From NCBI RefSeq assembly GCF_042453785.1, contig NC_091665.1, positions 27,390,501 to 27,454,500 of the forward strand: a stretch of DNA of 64,000 bases, given 5' to 3'. Source of the stretch: Malus domestica (lineage: Eukaryota > Streptophyta > Magnoliopsida > Rosales > Rosaceae). Both the position numbers and the translations under genes were made by a program. This document shows, piece after piece, positions 46,037-58,249 of this stretch; the stretch's first letter is position 1; every line of letters starts with the position of its first letter. The notes below the pieces were generated by a model that saw only the letters and a program-made list of their open reading frames with translations, did not search any database and was not told where the DNA came from.

Positions 46037-47481
46037 GGTAAAGTACAAAAAACTACCTCAACTATTGGTGTCACGACACTTTCATACCTCATCTTTTAAA
46101 ATTGACAATGTCATACCTTATCTTACGAATTTGTGTCAATGTCGGACCTCCGTCAGTTTTTCTATTAATTTCTCTGTTAAATGCTGACATGGCCCGACAC
46201 GTGTCCCACTCACTAATCCAATTGGATTAAAAAATAATAAAATACATTTTTAATAATTAAATATTCAAAAATTAAAAAATATATATTAAATCTCTCTCTC
46301 TCTCCTCTCTTTTTTATTTTTATATTAAATATCTCTCTCTCTTTTCTCTCTCTCCCCTTTTCTGTCGCCTTTCTCTCTTCTCTGCATCCCATAACCCATT
46401 CTCATCTCCCCCCCCCACCCCAACCCCTTCCCGTTCCCCCTCCGTGCAACCCCCCACCCTTCCCCACCCATGCCAACATCTCCATCTCTCTCAGCTCACT
46501 CACTCTTTCTCCCCATCTCTCGCACAGATTATACCTCTCTCCCAGATCTACACTCACGCACCCATTTACACACCCACACCCACTGACGACGGTACCAAAA
46601 CCATCATTGGCGTCAACCCTTTCTCCTTTCGTCTCCGTGAAGCTCCGAGGCACCCAGAGGACACCCAACCCAGGTCCGGCGAGCCATGGGTGTGCGAGCC
46701 CAAGTCTCGGGTGGGGACGAACTGGGTTTTGATTTTTAGTTTTTTTTTTTTTTTTCGTTTCGTTTCTGGGCAGCAGGGGAAGAAGATGGGGGAGGAGAGA
46801 GAGGGGTTGGGGTGGGGTGGGGACGAATTGGGTTTTGAATTTTTTTTTTTTTTTTGTTCATTTCGTTTCTGGGCAAAGCAGGGGAAGAAGATGGGGGAGG
46901 AGAGAGAGGGGGTGGGGTGGGGACGAATTGGGTTTTGATTTTTTTTTTTATCGTTTCGTTTCTGGGCAGCAGGGGAAGAAGATGGGGGAAGAGAGAGAGG
47001 GGGTGGGGTGGGGTGGGGACGAATTGGGTTTTGAATTTTTTTTTTTTTCGTTTCGTTTCTGGGCTGCAGGGGAAGAAGATGGAAGAATATGGGGGAGGAG
47101 AGAGAGGGGGTGTGGTGGGGACGAATTGATTTTTTTTTGTTCGTTTCGTTTCTGGGCAGAGCAGGGGAAGAAGATGGGGAGGAGAGAGAGGGGGTGGGGT
47201 GGGGACGAATTGGGTTTTGAAATTTTTTTTTCACTTTTCTTTGTTATTTTAATATTTAAAATATATTAAATGATTTTTTTTAATATTTTCTTAATTTTTA
47301 ATAGAAAGTGGGGTTTGGATCAAGGCACGTCAGCATTTAACTGACAAATTAACGGTCATGCTAACGGAAGGTATAAAATTGACCAAATTCTAAAGATGAG
47401 GTATGACATTGTCAATTTTAAAAGATGAGGTATGAAAGTGTCATGAGACTAATAGTTGAGGTAGTTTTTTGTACTTTACCC
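46037..47481. mobile_element. Fold-back Mutator-like element with minisatellite
   Basis: Long terminal inverted repeats starting GGGTAAAGTACAAAAAAC continue for roughly 130 bp. They are flanked by a perfect 9-bp duplication TAAAAAATA at 46028-46036 and 47482-47490, as for MULEs. The empty site is 16161-16169 in copy 1. There is no transposase. The interior has (CT)n-rich DNA and a G-rich minisatellite. Confidence 0.9.
46712..47225. repeat. Minisatellite, about 95-105 bp unit, 5-6 copies
   Basis: Each unit contains GGGGACGAATTGGGTTTTGA, a T-run of variable length, GTTTCGTTTCTGGGCAG and GGGGAAGAAGATGGGGGAGG. Long frames open on both strands here (46566-47234 minus, 46817-47269 plus) because of the repeat, not because of coding. 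Confidence 0.92.
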
Positions 47482-48366
47482 TAAAAAATAATTAGGAGCA
47501 CATAAATTGACATGTACTTGATAAAATTCGAGAAATTCGTCTCAGCGATTGAGACATTTTTGCTACAACTGAGAACAAAAGAAGCTCCCACAACGAAGTT
47601 GCCCACTTCAATCTAGAGTGGCCGACAACATACGCCAAACTAACATATACACTTACAAAAAATGGAAACTAGACAAGGTTGTAGCTCCAATAAAGAATGT
47701 ATTACATTATGTGTCAATGTTTACTAATTACATCAATTATTAGGCCGGTTCTTTAATTTTGATCTGAAACATAGCACTACTTCAAAGATCCCCAATGTTT
47801 TATTTAATAGACATTTCCATGCACATCATGTAATGCAAGAAGTTTCAGGGACTAATTAAATGGTGAAAATGAGGTGATCACAAAAGGGATCAATCAAAAT
47901 GCCTTAATTGTACCAACTAATGAAGTTATTTGAAGGGTTTATAATCATATTTAGAATGCTAATAATTGATCGCCTCCTTAAAGAAAAAGATGAAGTGAAA
48001 CCGACGAAATGTGAACATAACACCGTTGTGGACATGAGCTGCTTGTTGGCCATGATAAGAGTAGTTAATCTATATGGGTGTGTATAGATTATCAATTAGG
48101 TTTCTTCTTTAGACGGATTTACAAAACGATGTCTAAATGTACATCTGCGATTTATAGTCTCACAATATAACATGTCAAATATCCGACAAACAAATGACTC
48201 TGATTTCTAAATTATAGTTTCCTTCTCAATCTCGCATTAATTTACACTTTTCTATACGTGCACCTTTTCAATCTCGCATTAAATTGTAGCTTCCTTCTGA
48301 ATCTCGCATTAAGTTGAAAAATCGAAAACATAAACTTGCAAACCAACTCTGATTTCTAAATTGTAT
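47482..48366. other. Non-coding DNA homologous to copy 1
   Basis: Aligns with 16170-16583 and 19278-19660. Includes the empty site of the copy-1 hAT element at 47907-47914. No gene seen. Confidence 0.7.
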
Positions 48367-49824
48367 GGGTAAATTACACTTTACCACCTCAGGTTTGAGG
48401 TCTATTTCAATTCCTTACAACATCTTCAAAACATTTCACTTTCATACCTTAAGTACTATTTTATTTCAAAATAATACCTCTGTTACATTTTCCATCCATT
48501 GATCTATTAAGTGCTGACATGGCTGCCACATGGCAAAAAAAATAATTTTTAATTTTTTTTTTAAACCTGAATGTTCTCACACAAAAAAAAAGAGGGTAAA
48601 TTACACTTTCATACCTCAGGTTTGGGGTCTATTTCAATTCCTTACAACATCTTCAAAACATTTCACTTTCATAGTACTATTTTATTTCAAAATAATACAT
48701 CCGTTACATTTTCCATCAATTGATCCGTTAAGTGTTGACGTGGCTGCCACATTTGTACCACATGGCAAATTTTTTTTTTTTAAAAAAAAAAACCTGAAAT
48801 TAAAAAAAAAAACAGCATTGATCCCCGCATACAAACCCACATACCACCACCACCTCCCCCCCCCCCGGCGCCGCAAGCAAACCCAGAAACATCCACTCCC
48901 AAAAAAACCTAAAAAACCAACTCCCCCCCCAAAAAAAAAAATACCTGGAACCAGTGCTCCCCAAAGCATCGTCGAGTGGGCTCATCGGTCGGCTCCAATA
49001 ACGAGGTATGTATTCAAATTTTGAAATTTTTTGGTGCTTGGTTGGTGGTGGTCTGAATGGAGTTAGGTTTGTTAAGGATGGGTGGGGTTGCAAATAAGAG
49101 AAGGTCGGGGAAGGTGGGGGTGGGGTGGGGGGTTGTGGGGGAGGTGAGGGTGGGATGGGTTTTTGGATGGGAGGGGAGGTGAAGAGAGTGGATGAGAGGG
49201 AGGTGGTTGGGATGCTTGGGAGGGAGAAGAGGGGTGGGGAGGGGTTGCGGGGGTGGATGTTTCTAGGTTGCTTGCGGTGCAGGGGCGGGGGGGGGGGGGG
49301 GGGAAGGGGAAGGCTTCGGGGTTTGTTGGGGGCGGGGGTATGTGGGTTTGTATGCAAGGGTGGGGGTGCGGGGATCAGTGCTAGCTTTTTTTTTTTTTTT
49401 TTTAAATTCAGGTTTTTTTTTTTTTTTAAAAATTGTCACGTGGCACACATTTGGCAGCCACGTCAGCACTTAACGGATCTAACAGAGGTATTATTTTGAA
49501 ATAAAATAGCATTTAAGGTATGAAAGTGAAATGTTTTGAAGATATTGTAAGGAATTGAAATAGACTCAAACCTGAGGTATGAAAGTGTAATTTACCCTTC
49601 TTTTTTTTTTTGGGAGAAAATTCAGGTTTTAAAAAAAAAAAATTTGCCACGTGGTAGACATTTGGCAGCCACGTCAGCATTTAACGGATTAATGGATGTA
49701 AAATGTAACGGATGTATTATTTTGAAATAAAATAGTACTTAAAATATGAAAATGAAATGTTTTGAAGATGTTGTAAGGAATTGAAATAGACCCCAAACCC
49801 AAAATATAAAAGTGTAATTTACCC
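48367..49824. mobile_element. Second fold-back Mutator-like element, nested palindrome
   Basis: Ends GGGTAAATTACACTTT and its complement, flanked by the perfect 9-bp duplication AAATTGTAT at 48358-48366 and 49825-49833. The empty site is 19658-19666 in copy 1 (one base different). The same terminal sequence occurs again inside at about 48594 and 49598 in mirror positions, so each arm carries the terminus twice. The arms also include mirror polyC / polyG-rich parts (48855-48875 and 49285-49305). No transposase. Confidence 0.88.
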
Positions 49825-50021
49825 AAATTGTATTTGTTGTGGTAGTACCTAATGGGCCGCCGGACTCATTAGGACCAGTGGCAATTTTGAAAAATAACCA
49901 ACTCTGATTTCTAAATTGTATTTCTTCCCGGCGCTCCTTACGCGTACTGTCGCCTGAGGGCGCGGCGCTCTTGATTGATTCCGTGGTCTGATCTTCCGCG
50001 AATCGCAATCTGACGGTGGCG

Positions 50022-50173
50022 ATGGCATCGCCGCAGAACCAATCGGCGAATGTGGATCTCTTCGATGGGTATTTCCGACGGGCCGATTTGGACCGCGATG
50101 GCCGGATTAGTGGCAATGAAGCCGTCGCTTTCTTCCAGGGCTCTCGTCACCCAAACAGGTCCTTGCGCAGGTA

Positions 50174-50209
<36 letters not shown>

Positions 50210-51620
50210 GCATATGCTTGTGTATATATGTATAATTGGATGTGTGTGTATGATTATATTTGTGTTCCGAATCAGATTGATTTTGAATTTTTAGTCTAAT
50301 TTTGAAGTGGTAAATGTGAGCTCGGGATGTCTTAATTCTCTTATCTAAGCTGAGATTTTTTATTTCGTGTTAGTATAAATGTGGAATTGATTTTCAAATG
50401 GTAGAAAATAAGTAGATGAAGAATTTATACTACAGTTAGTGAGGTGGTAAGCAGACTTTAGAAATGTGTTATATGACCCAAGGATTGGTCGAGGATTGTT
50501 TATTACATTAGAATTGTGCAGTAGTGAAAACCGGCAGCATAAGATGACTATGGAGTAGTTAGGATTGTCGCGTACAGGGGAAATGTTCTTGGGTCAGGAT
50601 CATATCGACAAATAGGTTCTTGAAGTTGTATACTTGTTTTGCTGAAGGAGTTTCCGTATAAAATGAAAACCAGGGGAATATTATGTTAAATATTGATTAT
50701 ATGAATGCCCTTTCTCATTAGCTTGAATTGCTGAACATAACAGGCTCAATCAAGCACATTTTTCTGCGAGATGCTGTGCTGATGGGTGTTCATTCTTTGC
50801 ATGATGTGTTCGTATTTTGATGTAAAAACTTACATATGCCATAGATATTTTGTACATATAAAATTTAATTTGTGATTGGGAGTAATCTTTTGCTGGCCAA
50901 TTGACATATGAACATCCATAAATATATGCTATTAAATTGAGTCATGTCTAAATGTGAGTCTAGATTGATAGAGTGACTACCCATCATGCCACATTATCTT
51001 TGATGGAGCGGTTTAGGGAGGGACGCCCTCTTCCAGCAGTGCTACCAAGCAATGTTATGTTTGATTTATCCAATATTTTTCAACCTGCAAATAATTACTC
51101 CAATGCTGGCAATGTAGCCTGGAGACCTGCTTCTTGTATTCATCCATAAAACAAATCACTTTTATATTTTGAAACATGTCTTTCTTTGATAGAGAATAGT
51201 TTCTTATTTTTCACTTTAAAAGGCTTCAACAACAGCAACTGATGCCTGGTCTTGGTGCTCGGCACATGGCACCGAAGACAGTTGCTCCAATTAGCGGAAA
51301 CCCAGAGTACCAGAATTGGAGAAACATCTTGTAGATCAATCTTGTAGATCAACTGAGTACAGAGGAGGTTAACTCACTGAACTCAGTTCAAAGAAGCAAC
51401 TGAAGCTGATAAAAAGGTACTTAGAACTTTAATGTTTCCCCAATTTTCTCATCTTGAGCAGCAAAGTTATGTGTGCATGTTACTTCCTGATAAGTGTCAA
51501 ATCGTAACAAATATCCCAGAGACTTGGGGAAAGAAATCTTGGATGCTAGAGAGAAAATTGAATATTTCCGGTTCAAAATGCAGTTCAGCCATCGAACTTG
51601 TAATGTATCTTTTGTATTTC
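50022..51620 (+). pseudogene. EPS15-homology (EH) domain protein pseudogene, copy 2
   Basis: Exon 1 (50022-50170) begins MASPQNQSANVDLFDGYFRR and reads ADLDRDGRISGNEAVAFFQG, then shifts frame by one base near 50148, as copy 1 also does. Later pieces at about 51006-51132 (LMEQFREGRPLPAVLPSNVM), 51222-51416 (LVDQLSTEEVNSLN-like, with a lost base at its start and a duplicated CTTGTAGATCAA) and about 51522-51582 (KEILDAREKIEYFRF-like). Middle exons are missing as in copy 1. The intact parent would be an AtEH/Pan1-type endocytic protein; this copy is not functional. Confidence 0.8.
50171..50205. repeat. (CT)n (TA)n microsatellite
   Basis: Short counterpart of the array at 20142-20225, at the donor of EH exon 1. 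Confidence 0.85.
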
Positions 51621-52256
51621 ATTTCTTTGTGTATGCATCTCGCTTTTTCTTCATTCTTTTCTTCCTTTAGCTTGTAGCGCGACGTATAATTTTTCTCCTT
51701 AATTTTGGAATGTTCAGTCCTATTGAAGCAAAGAGCCCTATAATTTTATCGTTGTTACAAATTCGATGATTGTATTATTAAACTGGGGCTGTGCCTTTCT
51801 TTTTTCAGCCTTAATTTGCTGTAATTTTTTACCCTCTCTAATAAAATTTGTTTCGCTGATCTTTGTTTGGTGCAAACAAGAACACTGAGTTTTGCCGTTG
51901 TTAGTCCAATGGGGCCATTCATATTTTTTGCTCATTGCAGTTCAGCCATTGAACAATCGCATATTTTTGTCGTTGAATGTTCAAACTATCGCGCTTGGTT
52001 GTGAGATTTTTACTTTGCCCTGGCATGGTGTGTTAATTAATGTCTGTTTGTGATATAAAGGTAAATCAAGTTTTAAGGATAACAAATAGGCCATTATACG
52101 CTTGTCCATAACTAGTGCTTTATAATGTATAATTAATGTCTTAATTCTTGGTCAGACAAGCGAGCTATCAAAGTACAAATTTGCCTTAAAAAGTTTTTCC
52201 TAATCACTTTCATTTGCTTCAGACTCATCACTTGATCCACTAACTTGAGGTTCATC

Positions 52257-55200
52257 TCATGATCCACCACCTTTGGAATCAACATCTTGTCTTGTTTCTT
52301 CTACTTTTGGTCCCCTCGACATGAACACGTGACCAAATTTGAATTTCTCAGCATCTTCGGCATACAATGGGCATATACCACAGCTTTCCACCTTCATATG
52401 GGAAGCAAAATCCTGCGGGTAGAAGACAACAGAGGCCTCTTTGGCAAGTTTGTAAACATCAGGGGAGCAGTTTTTTCCTACCTCTTCACTTCTAAAGGCC
52501 TCATTCCACACAAGCACGTGCTGTTGACCGTCACAGTCGTAGTTGTAGCTATTGCATGGGATAATGTACTGAGAATTGAACAGTTCATGGCTTTCACCCC
52601 TGAATTTGACAATGAAATTAGCTCTTAACCTTATGAAGTAATCCTGGCACGGTGAAACAACAACAGAGAGAGCGAAACCAAATAAACCTGTTCGAAACCA
52701 ATCTGGACAAAGCTCGATGTCTACCGAAGATCCCTCATTTTGATAGCTGAACCAATTTGGAATTTCTTTTCCTGGACATGCAATGTTAATCTGAGGCCAG
52801 GGATTACAAGGCAACCAATAGTCCTCTAATGGCGCAACAGTTGCCATTCGCATAATTGTAATCTGTGCTTCATCCATTATGTTGCTCCTTGAATTATTAT
52901 CCAATTTTGGGCAATTACGAAAAACTCTGAAACAATAATGAGGTTTATCCCAACCTTGTGTGAGTGCTGTCCTTGAACTTGACACTATCTTCAGAGACGC
53001 GCAGGCTTCAGCTTTAACATTACATAGCACTGGGAGCTCTGGTATAGATACAAGCCGCTCGCAGCCTTCTAAGCCGAGTATAGACAATCGAGAAGCCTTT
53101 TTGATGCCTACTGGTATTAGGTATATACCGCTGTAGCTGAGTTCTAGTTCTTCTAAAGAGAGAAAACTGACAGGGCTGAAAGGCAATTTTTCAAGTCTCC
53201 GACAAAATTTAAAGTCGAGACGTTTAAGATTGGTTAAACTGTAGATACTTGTTGGGACATCCTTAAGTTGCATGCAGCGACTAAGGTTTAAATCTTGAAG
53301 CCTATTTAGATTTCCAATAGACGAAGGAAGCATTTCGACACCTGTGAATTCCAAACTAAGATACACCAAATGTTCCATTGGCTTGAAGATTTCAGGGAAT
53401 TTGGAAAATCTAGAGCACCTGGTGAGATCAAGACTCTCAAGATATTTCAACTTACAGATTGATGAGGATAGCTCTGTAACTGCTGTTCCCCTTAAACTTA
53501 AGGACTTCAACTGTTCCATTGGCTCCCAAATCTCTGGGAGGTTTTCAACGTTATAGCACGAATAGAGATCGAGTTTCTCGAGATTTTTCAACTTACACCA
53601 GCTACTTGGAAGTTTCTTAAGGTCTTTGCATTGCCTTAAATTCAAGTAAGAAATATTTTCGTTAGACCAAACTGATTCAGGCAACTCCTTTATACCACTG
53701 CATTCTAAATTCAAGTATTGAATATTTCCTGGCATTTCTGGAAGATACTTGAGACTGCTGCAGTCTTTAAGATCAAGACGAGTAAGCTTGTCAAGATGTT
53801 GAAAATATGAAGGAATTTCAACCAAACTTCGACAGTTCCCAAGATTTATGTCCACAATTTTTGGACTCCCAGAGAGATTTGGAACTTCAGTTAGATTTGA
53901 ACAGCCCCACAGATCAATCACTTGTAAGTTGACAAGTATCTGCAACAAATGAAATAGAAATATAAAGAATTAATATAATTTCTACACTTGATTTTATACA
54001 AGAATTAAAATAGGCATATAATATAATATAATATACCTGCTCTTCTTTCCAAAGCTTCTTAACTTTGCCATTTGGCATATGAAGCTCAACTAGATTTTCT
54101 GCAGAAAAAGTTGACGGCAAAGATTCCAATGGACAATAGCACCACTCAAGATAACGAAGAGAATCGGGAAGCTCCAGAGAAGTGTTGAATTTGACATCGG
54201 GAAGCACTAGAGAATCCCGCGAGTGAACAATTAGCAATCTTAGGTCAGACATCTTTTTGAAGTCTGCACAATTTAATGGTCGCTTTTGAAGATTATACCA
54301 ATTAACCTGTATGGCTTCAACATTTGGAGTTTCCTGAGAATAAGAAGAAAGTTTAAATATCCAACATAATTGTATCCTCCTCTACTTTTTAAATAAACAA
54401 ACATTTGTTCATATTCCAAACACTTCCTAACACAATAAATATTCGATCAAATTCATCTTTTAACAATCTCACTTATTTATTATAAATTAGTTTTACTTTG
54501 TTCTGTTATCATCTCAAGTTTGTAATTTTTATTTTCTAAAAAAAAAAAGAAAAGAAAAATATTGAATGCATTTGGCTCTTACCGTGTTACTTCTCAATAC
54601 ACGATAGACATCCTCATCATTGAACAACCTACTCCGTTTACCGGGATCTTTAATATCTTGTTCTTGAACAATTTTCCTTCCCATTTCTTGTAGCAAATCG
54701 TGCATCTCTATGATTTCCTTTCCCCATTTTGAATCAATTGATATGAGAGACATCTCAATGAGAATTCTAATTCCAGATGTCGCAAAGAATCCACGAACAT
54801 CTAACATTTGTTTCACCTTAACCACAGACTTCCCTTTATGAAAACATGCTATATCCAGCAATATCTCCTTCTCATTTTCTCCCAATCTATCGTAACTTAT
54901 TCTCAACACTTTCTGAATATCTACATTGGGAAATCGTTTCAATTTGTTGAATTCATCCTCCCAATCTTCTTTGCTCTTGCAATTGAAGAACAAGGACCCC
55001 AAAACTGTAAGAGCTAAAGGAACGCCTCTGGCATAATGCACAACCTTTTCTGCCGACTCCTTATAATCTGTTCTACGAGTACTGTTATTCTTGAAAGCAC
55101 GTGAACAGAAGAGCTGAAGAGCGTCATCCGGTTGTAATCCGTCAACCTTGTAGATATTATCCTCTTGAACAGTTTGCCCAAGTTTGCCCCTATCTCTAGT

Positions 55201-56484
55201 TGTGATAATGATTCTACTTCCGGTGCCAAACCGGAGAGGACTGCCAGCTAAACGTTCCAATTGCATAGAATCACTCACATCATCAAGAACAATGAGGACC
55301 TTTGTACGCCTGAGCCTTTCTTGAAAAGTTGATTCTACGGGCAAAGAAACTTCTTCCTTTAATATCTCCTTAAAAAGTGTTTTTACCAAGTGATCTAGTC
55401 CATCTGGTTTTTCTGAGTTCTCCCTAACATTCTTAAGAAAACAAGAAGCATCGAATTTAGAAGAGAGTTTGCGAAACAGAGTTTCAGCAAGGGTGGTCTT
55501 GCCAACACCACCCATTCCCCAAATACCTACAGTGATGCAAGCGTCTTGTGAATGAATGCCCAATAGCTTTTCAATTTGCTTGATGCGGCTTTCAATTCCA
55601 AACAGGCCCTCTAAATTACATGATGATTCACCAATCAATTTGGTGCAAATACAATGGACAACATTCTTTACTAGATCTGCCTCCGTCCTGGCATATATAT
55701 GTATGATTATGTAGAAAAAAGCAATAGTTAGTCCTAAATATGCTTGAACAAATCTTAGCACAAATCAAACTGTCACAAGTTTACAGAAAATTTATAACTT
55801 TAGACAAGTTAAAGGATGAGTTAGTTACCCGGATTTGTTTGAATGATCAAACCCAGATAGATTGGCTGCAGTCGTCAAAGCATCCCTCCACTTGTGCACC
55901 TTGTCGATACTGTTAGCGAATCGTTTTTCAAGTTGAGCAAATGCATCTGCATAACTCCCGTGTTGTTTTCGTACATCAGATGGATCGATGTCGTAGAATA
56001 CGGGTATAACCATCCGGCCTTCTCTGTTGTTGCATTTTAGTATATGCACAAGCTCATCCAAACACCATGTGGAAGAAGCATAGTTTTGTGAGAAAATGAT
56101 CACCGAAATGGTGGATTTCTCAATTGCTTCTAGAAGGGCAGGTCCGATTTCTTCTCCTCTCTGAAGTCTATTATCGATGTAGGTTTCAAATTTCTTCTGA
56201 AGTAAGGCAGCATGAAGATGGCTGGTAATACCAAGGCGGGTGTCCCCACCTCTGAAACTGATAAACACATCATACTTTTCTCGACGTGGGGGGTTATCAG
56301 CGTCATCATCATCCTTAACAGCAGTAGAATCAGCAGCAGAATCAGCTACATCAGAATCAGCTGCAGGAGACGAAGAAGAAAATGATCTGCAGCACATATA
56401 GAACAGAGTCCCGATGGCGATGACGATGATGTTGAAAGCTTGAATGAAGGCAATCAACTCCATCTCTCTATTAGGTAGGTGCAC
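52257..56484 (-). CDS. TIR-NB-LRR immune receptor, TNL 2, apparently intact
   Basis: Four exons: 55829-56484, 54583-55687, 54037-54333 and 52257-53939. All have GT..AG borders and join in frame to 3741 nt (about 1246 residues). The N-terminus has a hydrophobic stretch (MELIAFIQAFNIIVIAIGTL, about residues 8-27) and an acidic linker. TIR follows (about 70-215; FISFRGGDTRLGI, AIEKSTISVIIFSQNY with the Glu at the TIR NADase position). NB-ARC (about 225-560) has P-loop GMGGVGKTTLAET, kinase-2 VLIVLDDVSD, GSRIIITTRDRG, ARGVPLAL and EMHDLLQEMG. LRRs run to about residue 1000, then a C-JID-type jelly-roll part (CPGKEIPNWFSYQNEGSSVD). The stop lies about 16 codons earlier than in TNL 1 (GGA versus TGA at 52257-52259), which should matter little. 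It would detect pathogen effectors; the target is unknown. Confidence 0.88.
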
Positions 56485-57575
56485 AAAGTTACAAACGCTT
56501 CAGGAGGACAAAAATTGAAAATATGGAGAGACAAGGATTAGTCACTTTCACATACTTAAAAAATATTTGATAATTGATAAGGCTAAACTAACCAACGCTT
56601 TCACAAAGTTACAAACGCTTCATGGAGGGCAAAAAATATTTGTCGAAATGGTTTGTATGGTTTTTATACAAACAATATTGGTGGAGGGGAATTAGACCTC
56701 AGACTCTGTCCTCAGATGTAATTCATGTTCATGGAAGAAACATAGCGGATGCAATTAACTGAACTGATGTGTCATACAAAAACAATTTGAATAATACTGA
56801 AGTACTCACTAGTGAGTATTTTATGTACTCACCCAATTGACACGTGTTTTTTTTTTTTTTTAATAGCCCAAGAAAAATTATTGACATATACATTATATTA
56901 TACAAGAATAAAACGTGTTAATTTATCATTGGACAAAATTAAGAAGTGACTACACAAATATTGTCCTAACAATTATACTTTGCTTTCACAGTTTCCTAAA
57001 TATGTTACAAAATGCATGTATAATGACTACATGTCCATTTGGAAGAAGAGGCGGTAGCAATATATATTACCTTGAATTGGCTTTTGGCTACCTGCACAAA
57101 GTTTCAAAGGCTCGAAAATCAACGAGTGAGATATGAAAGATGGTGGAAAATGGGGCACATGATACGCACATATTTTATTAAAAAAATCCTATAATTTAAA
57201 GAAAGATATTCATATATTTGCAGTCTTAATATGAACAATGTCATCACAGCATGTAAAGGAAGACAATTGATCAAGATGCGAACAAAACAAAGTGACATCC
57301 GGTGACAGGTCACCAGCGAAGAAATTAACAGCAGACATAACAAAAATTAATTAGCAAATGAAATGCCAGCATAACATAACAACTAAACTTATTAATTAAA
57401 AAGAAATGACAAAAAATATAGAAAGAGCCTTAAACAGTATCAATAAACATTAAACACTGACTAACCTCAGAAAGACAATGGCTTGGTTACCAATTTGACA
57501 ATGGCTTGTTTGTTTTCTCCACCTTCAAAATAAGAAAACTTCACCTTCAAAATAATATATCCAAAACAATTACTT
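56485..57575. other. TNL 2 upstream region, no gene recognised
   Basis: Partly unique (56490-57060). From about 57070 it matches the TNL 1 upstream DNA (27590-27760 and 28085-28330). Short hydrophobic frames are not conserved between the copies. Confidence 0.45.
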
Positions 57576-57589
57576 TTTTGTATCATCTG

Positions 57590-57880
57590 CAGGAGCGGCA
57601 GCGGATGACGACGACGACGAAGAAGAAGAAGAAGAAGAAGAAGGCATATCCATAACCTCTAGTTTTCAGATCCAGGACTAGTAGTTGCAGAGAGATTAAT
57701 TGTGTATAGCGAGAAAGACAGACTGGTTCAAAATTAAGGAGGATACAATAAAGCGAGAGAGAGAGTAATTCAGAATTAAGGAGGATCTAATGAAACAGAA
57801 AAGAGCCGGAGAGGGTGACTAGTTCAGATTTTTCTTGAATTGGCTTTTAACTAGATGCACAAAGTTCCAAAGGCTCTTCT
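57590..57880 (-). pseudogene. Orphan TNL 5' leader, copy 2
   Basis: The minus strand starts MDMPSSSSS, a Ser run, then AAAPADD and a stop, preceded by the CTAGTTTTCAG and GAGAGATTAATTG leader seen at 27430-27490 and 28440-28510. No TIR exon follows. TNL 2 at 56484 instead uses an unrelated hydrophobic N-terminus. This is a relic of the ancestral start. Confidence 0.6.
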
Positions 57881-58249
57881 GGAAAAGCCATGAGCAAGAG
57901 ATGACCAGTTACTAAAGCATACAAAGAGGCACATGGGATGGGGCCTCCCTTTACGCGCTTTGCGCACGCGGCTTTGAATTTTCCTTGATTAGTATGTCAC
58001 CAATTCCTTTCAAGAAATTTCCAAACAATTTTCAAGGTTTCAATTGAGGACATTTCTATAATTTACAAAAGAAAATATGTGAATTCCACACTACAAAATC
58101 ATAGAGGGCTGAGAATATAGTTGTTCACTAATGAAAAATCTTTAGAGTCACAGACTCATTTTGTTTGATTTCACCATAAGATATTCCACAATCGTTACAA
58201 CTATCAATCTCTCTACCATATTATAGTCAAATCAAACTAACTAAATCTT

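Noticed and set aside
46566..47269. Long open frames on both strands
   Set aside because: They are produced by the minisatellite with unit near 100 bp; composition is low-complexity (Pro/Ser/Lys or Gly/Phe runs) and there is no domain.
48530..49469. Proline-, glycine- and phenylalanine-rich open frames
   Set aside because: Artefacts of polyC, polyG and polyT tracts in the fold-back element; mirrored on the other arm.
48594..49600. Inner palindrome as an independently inserted element
   Set aside because: No target duplication at the inner borders and the arms stay symmetric across them, so it is kept as part of one nested structure.
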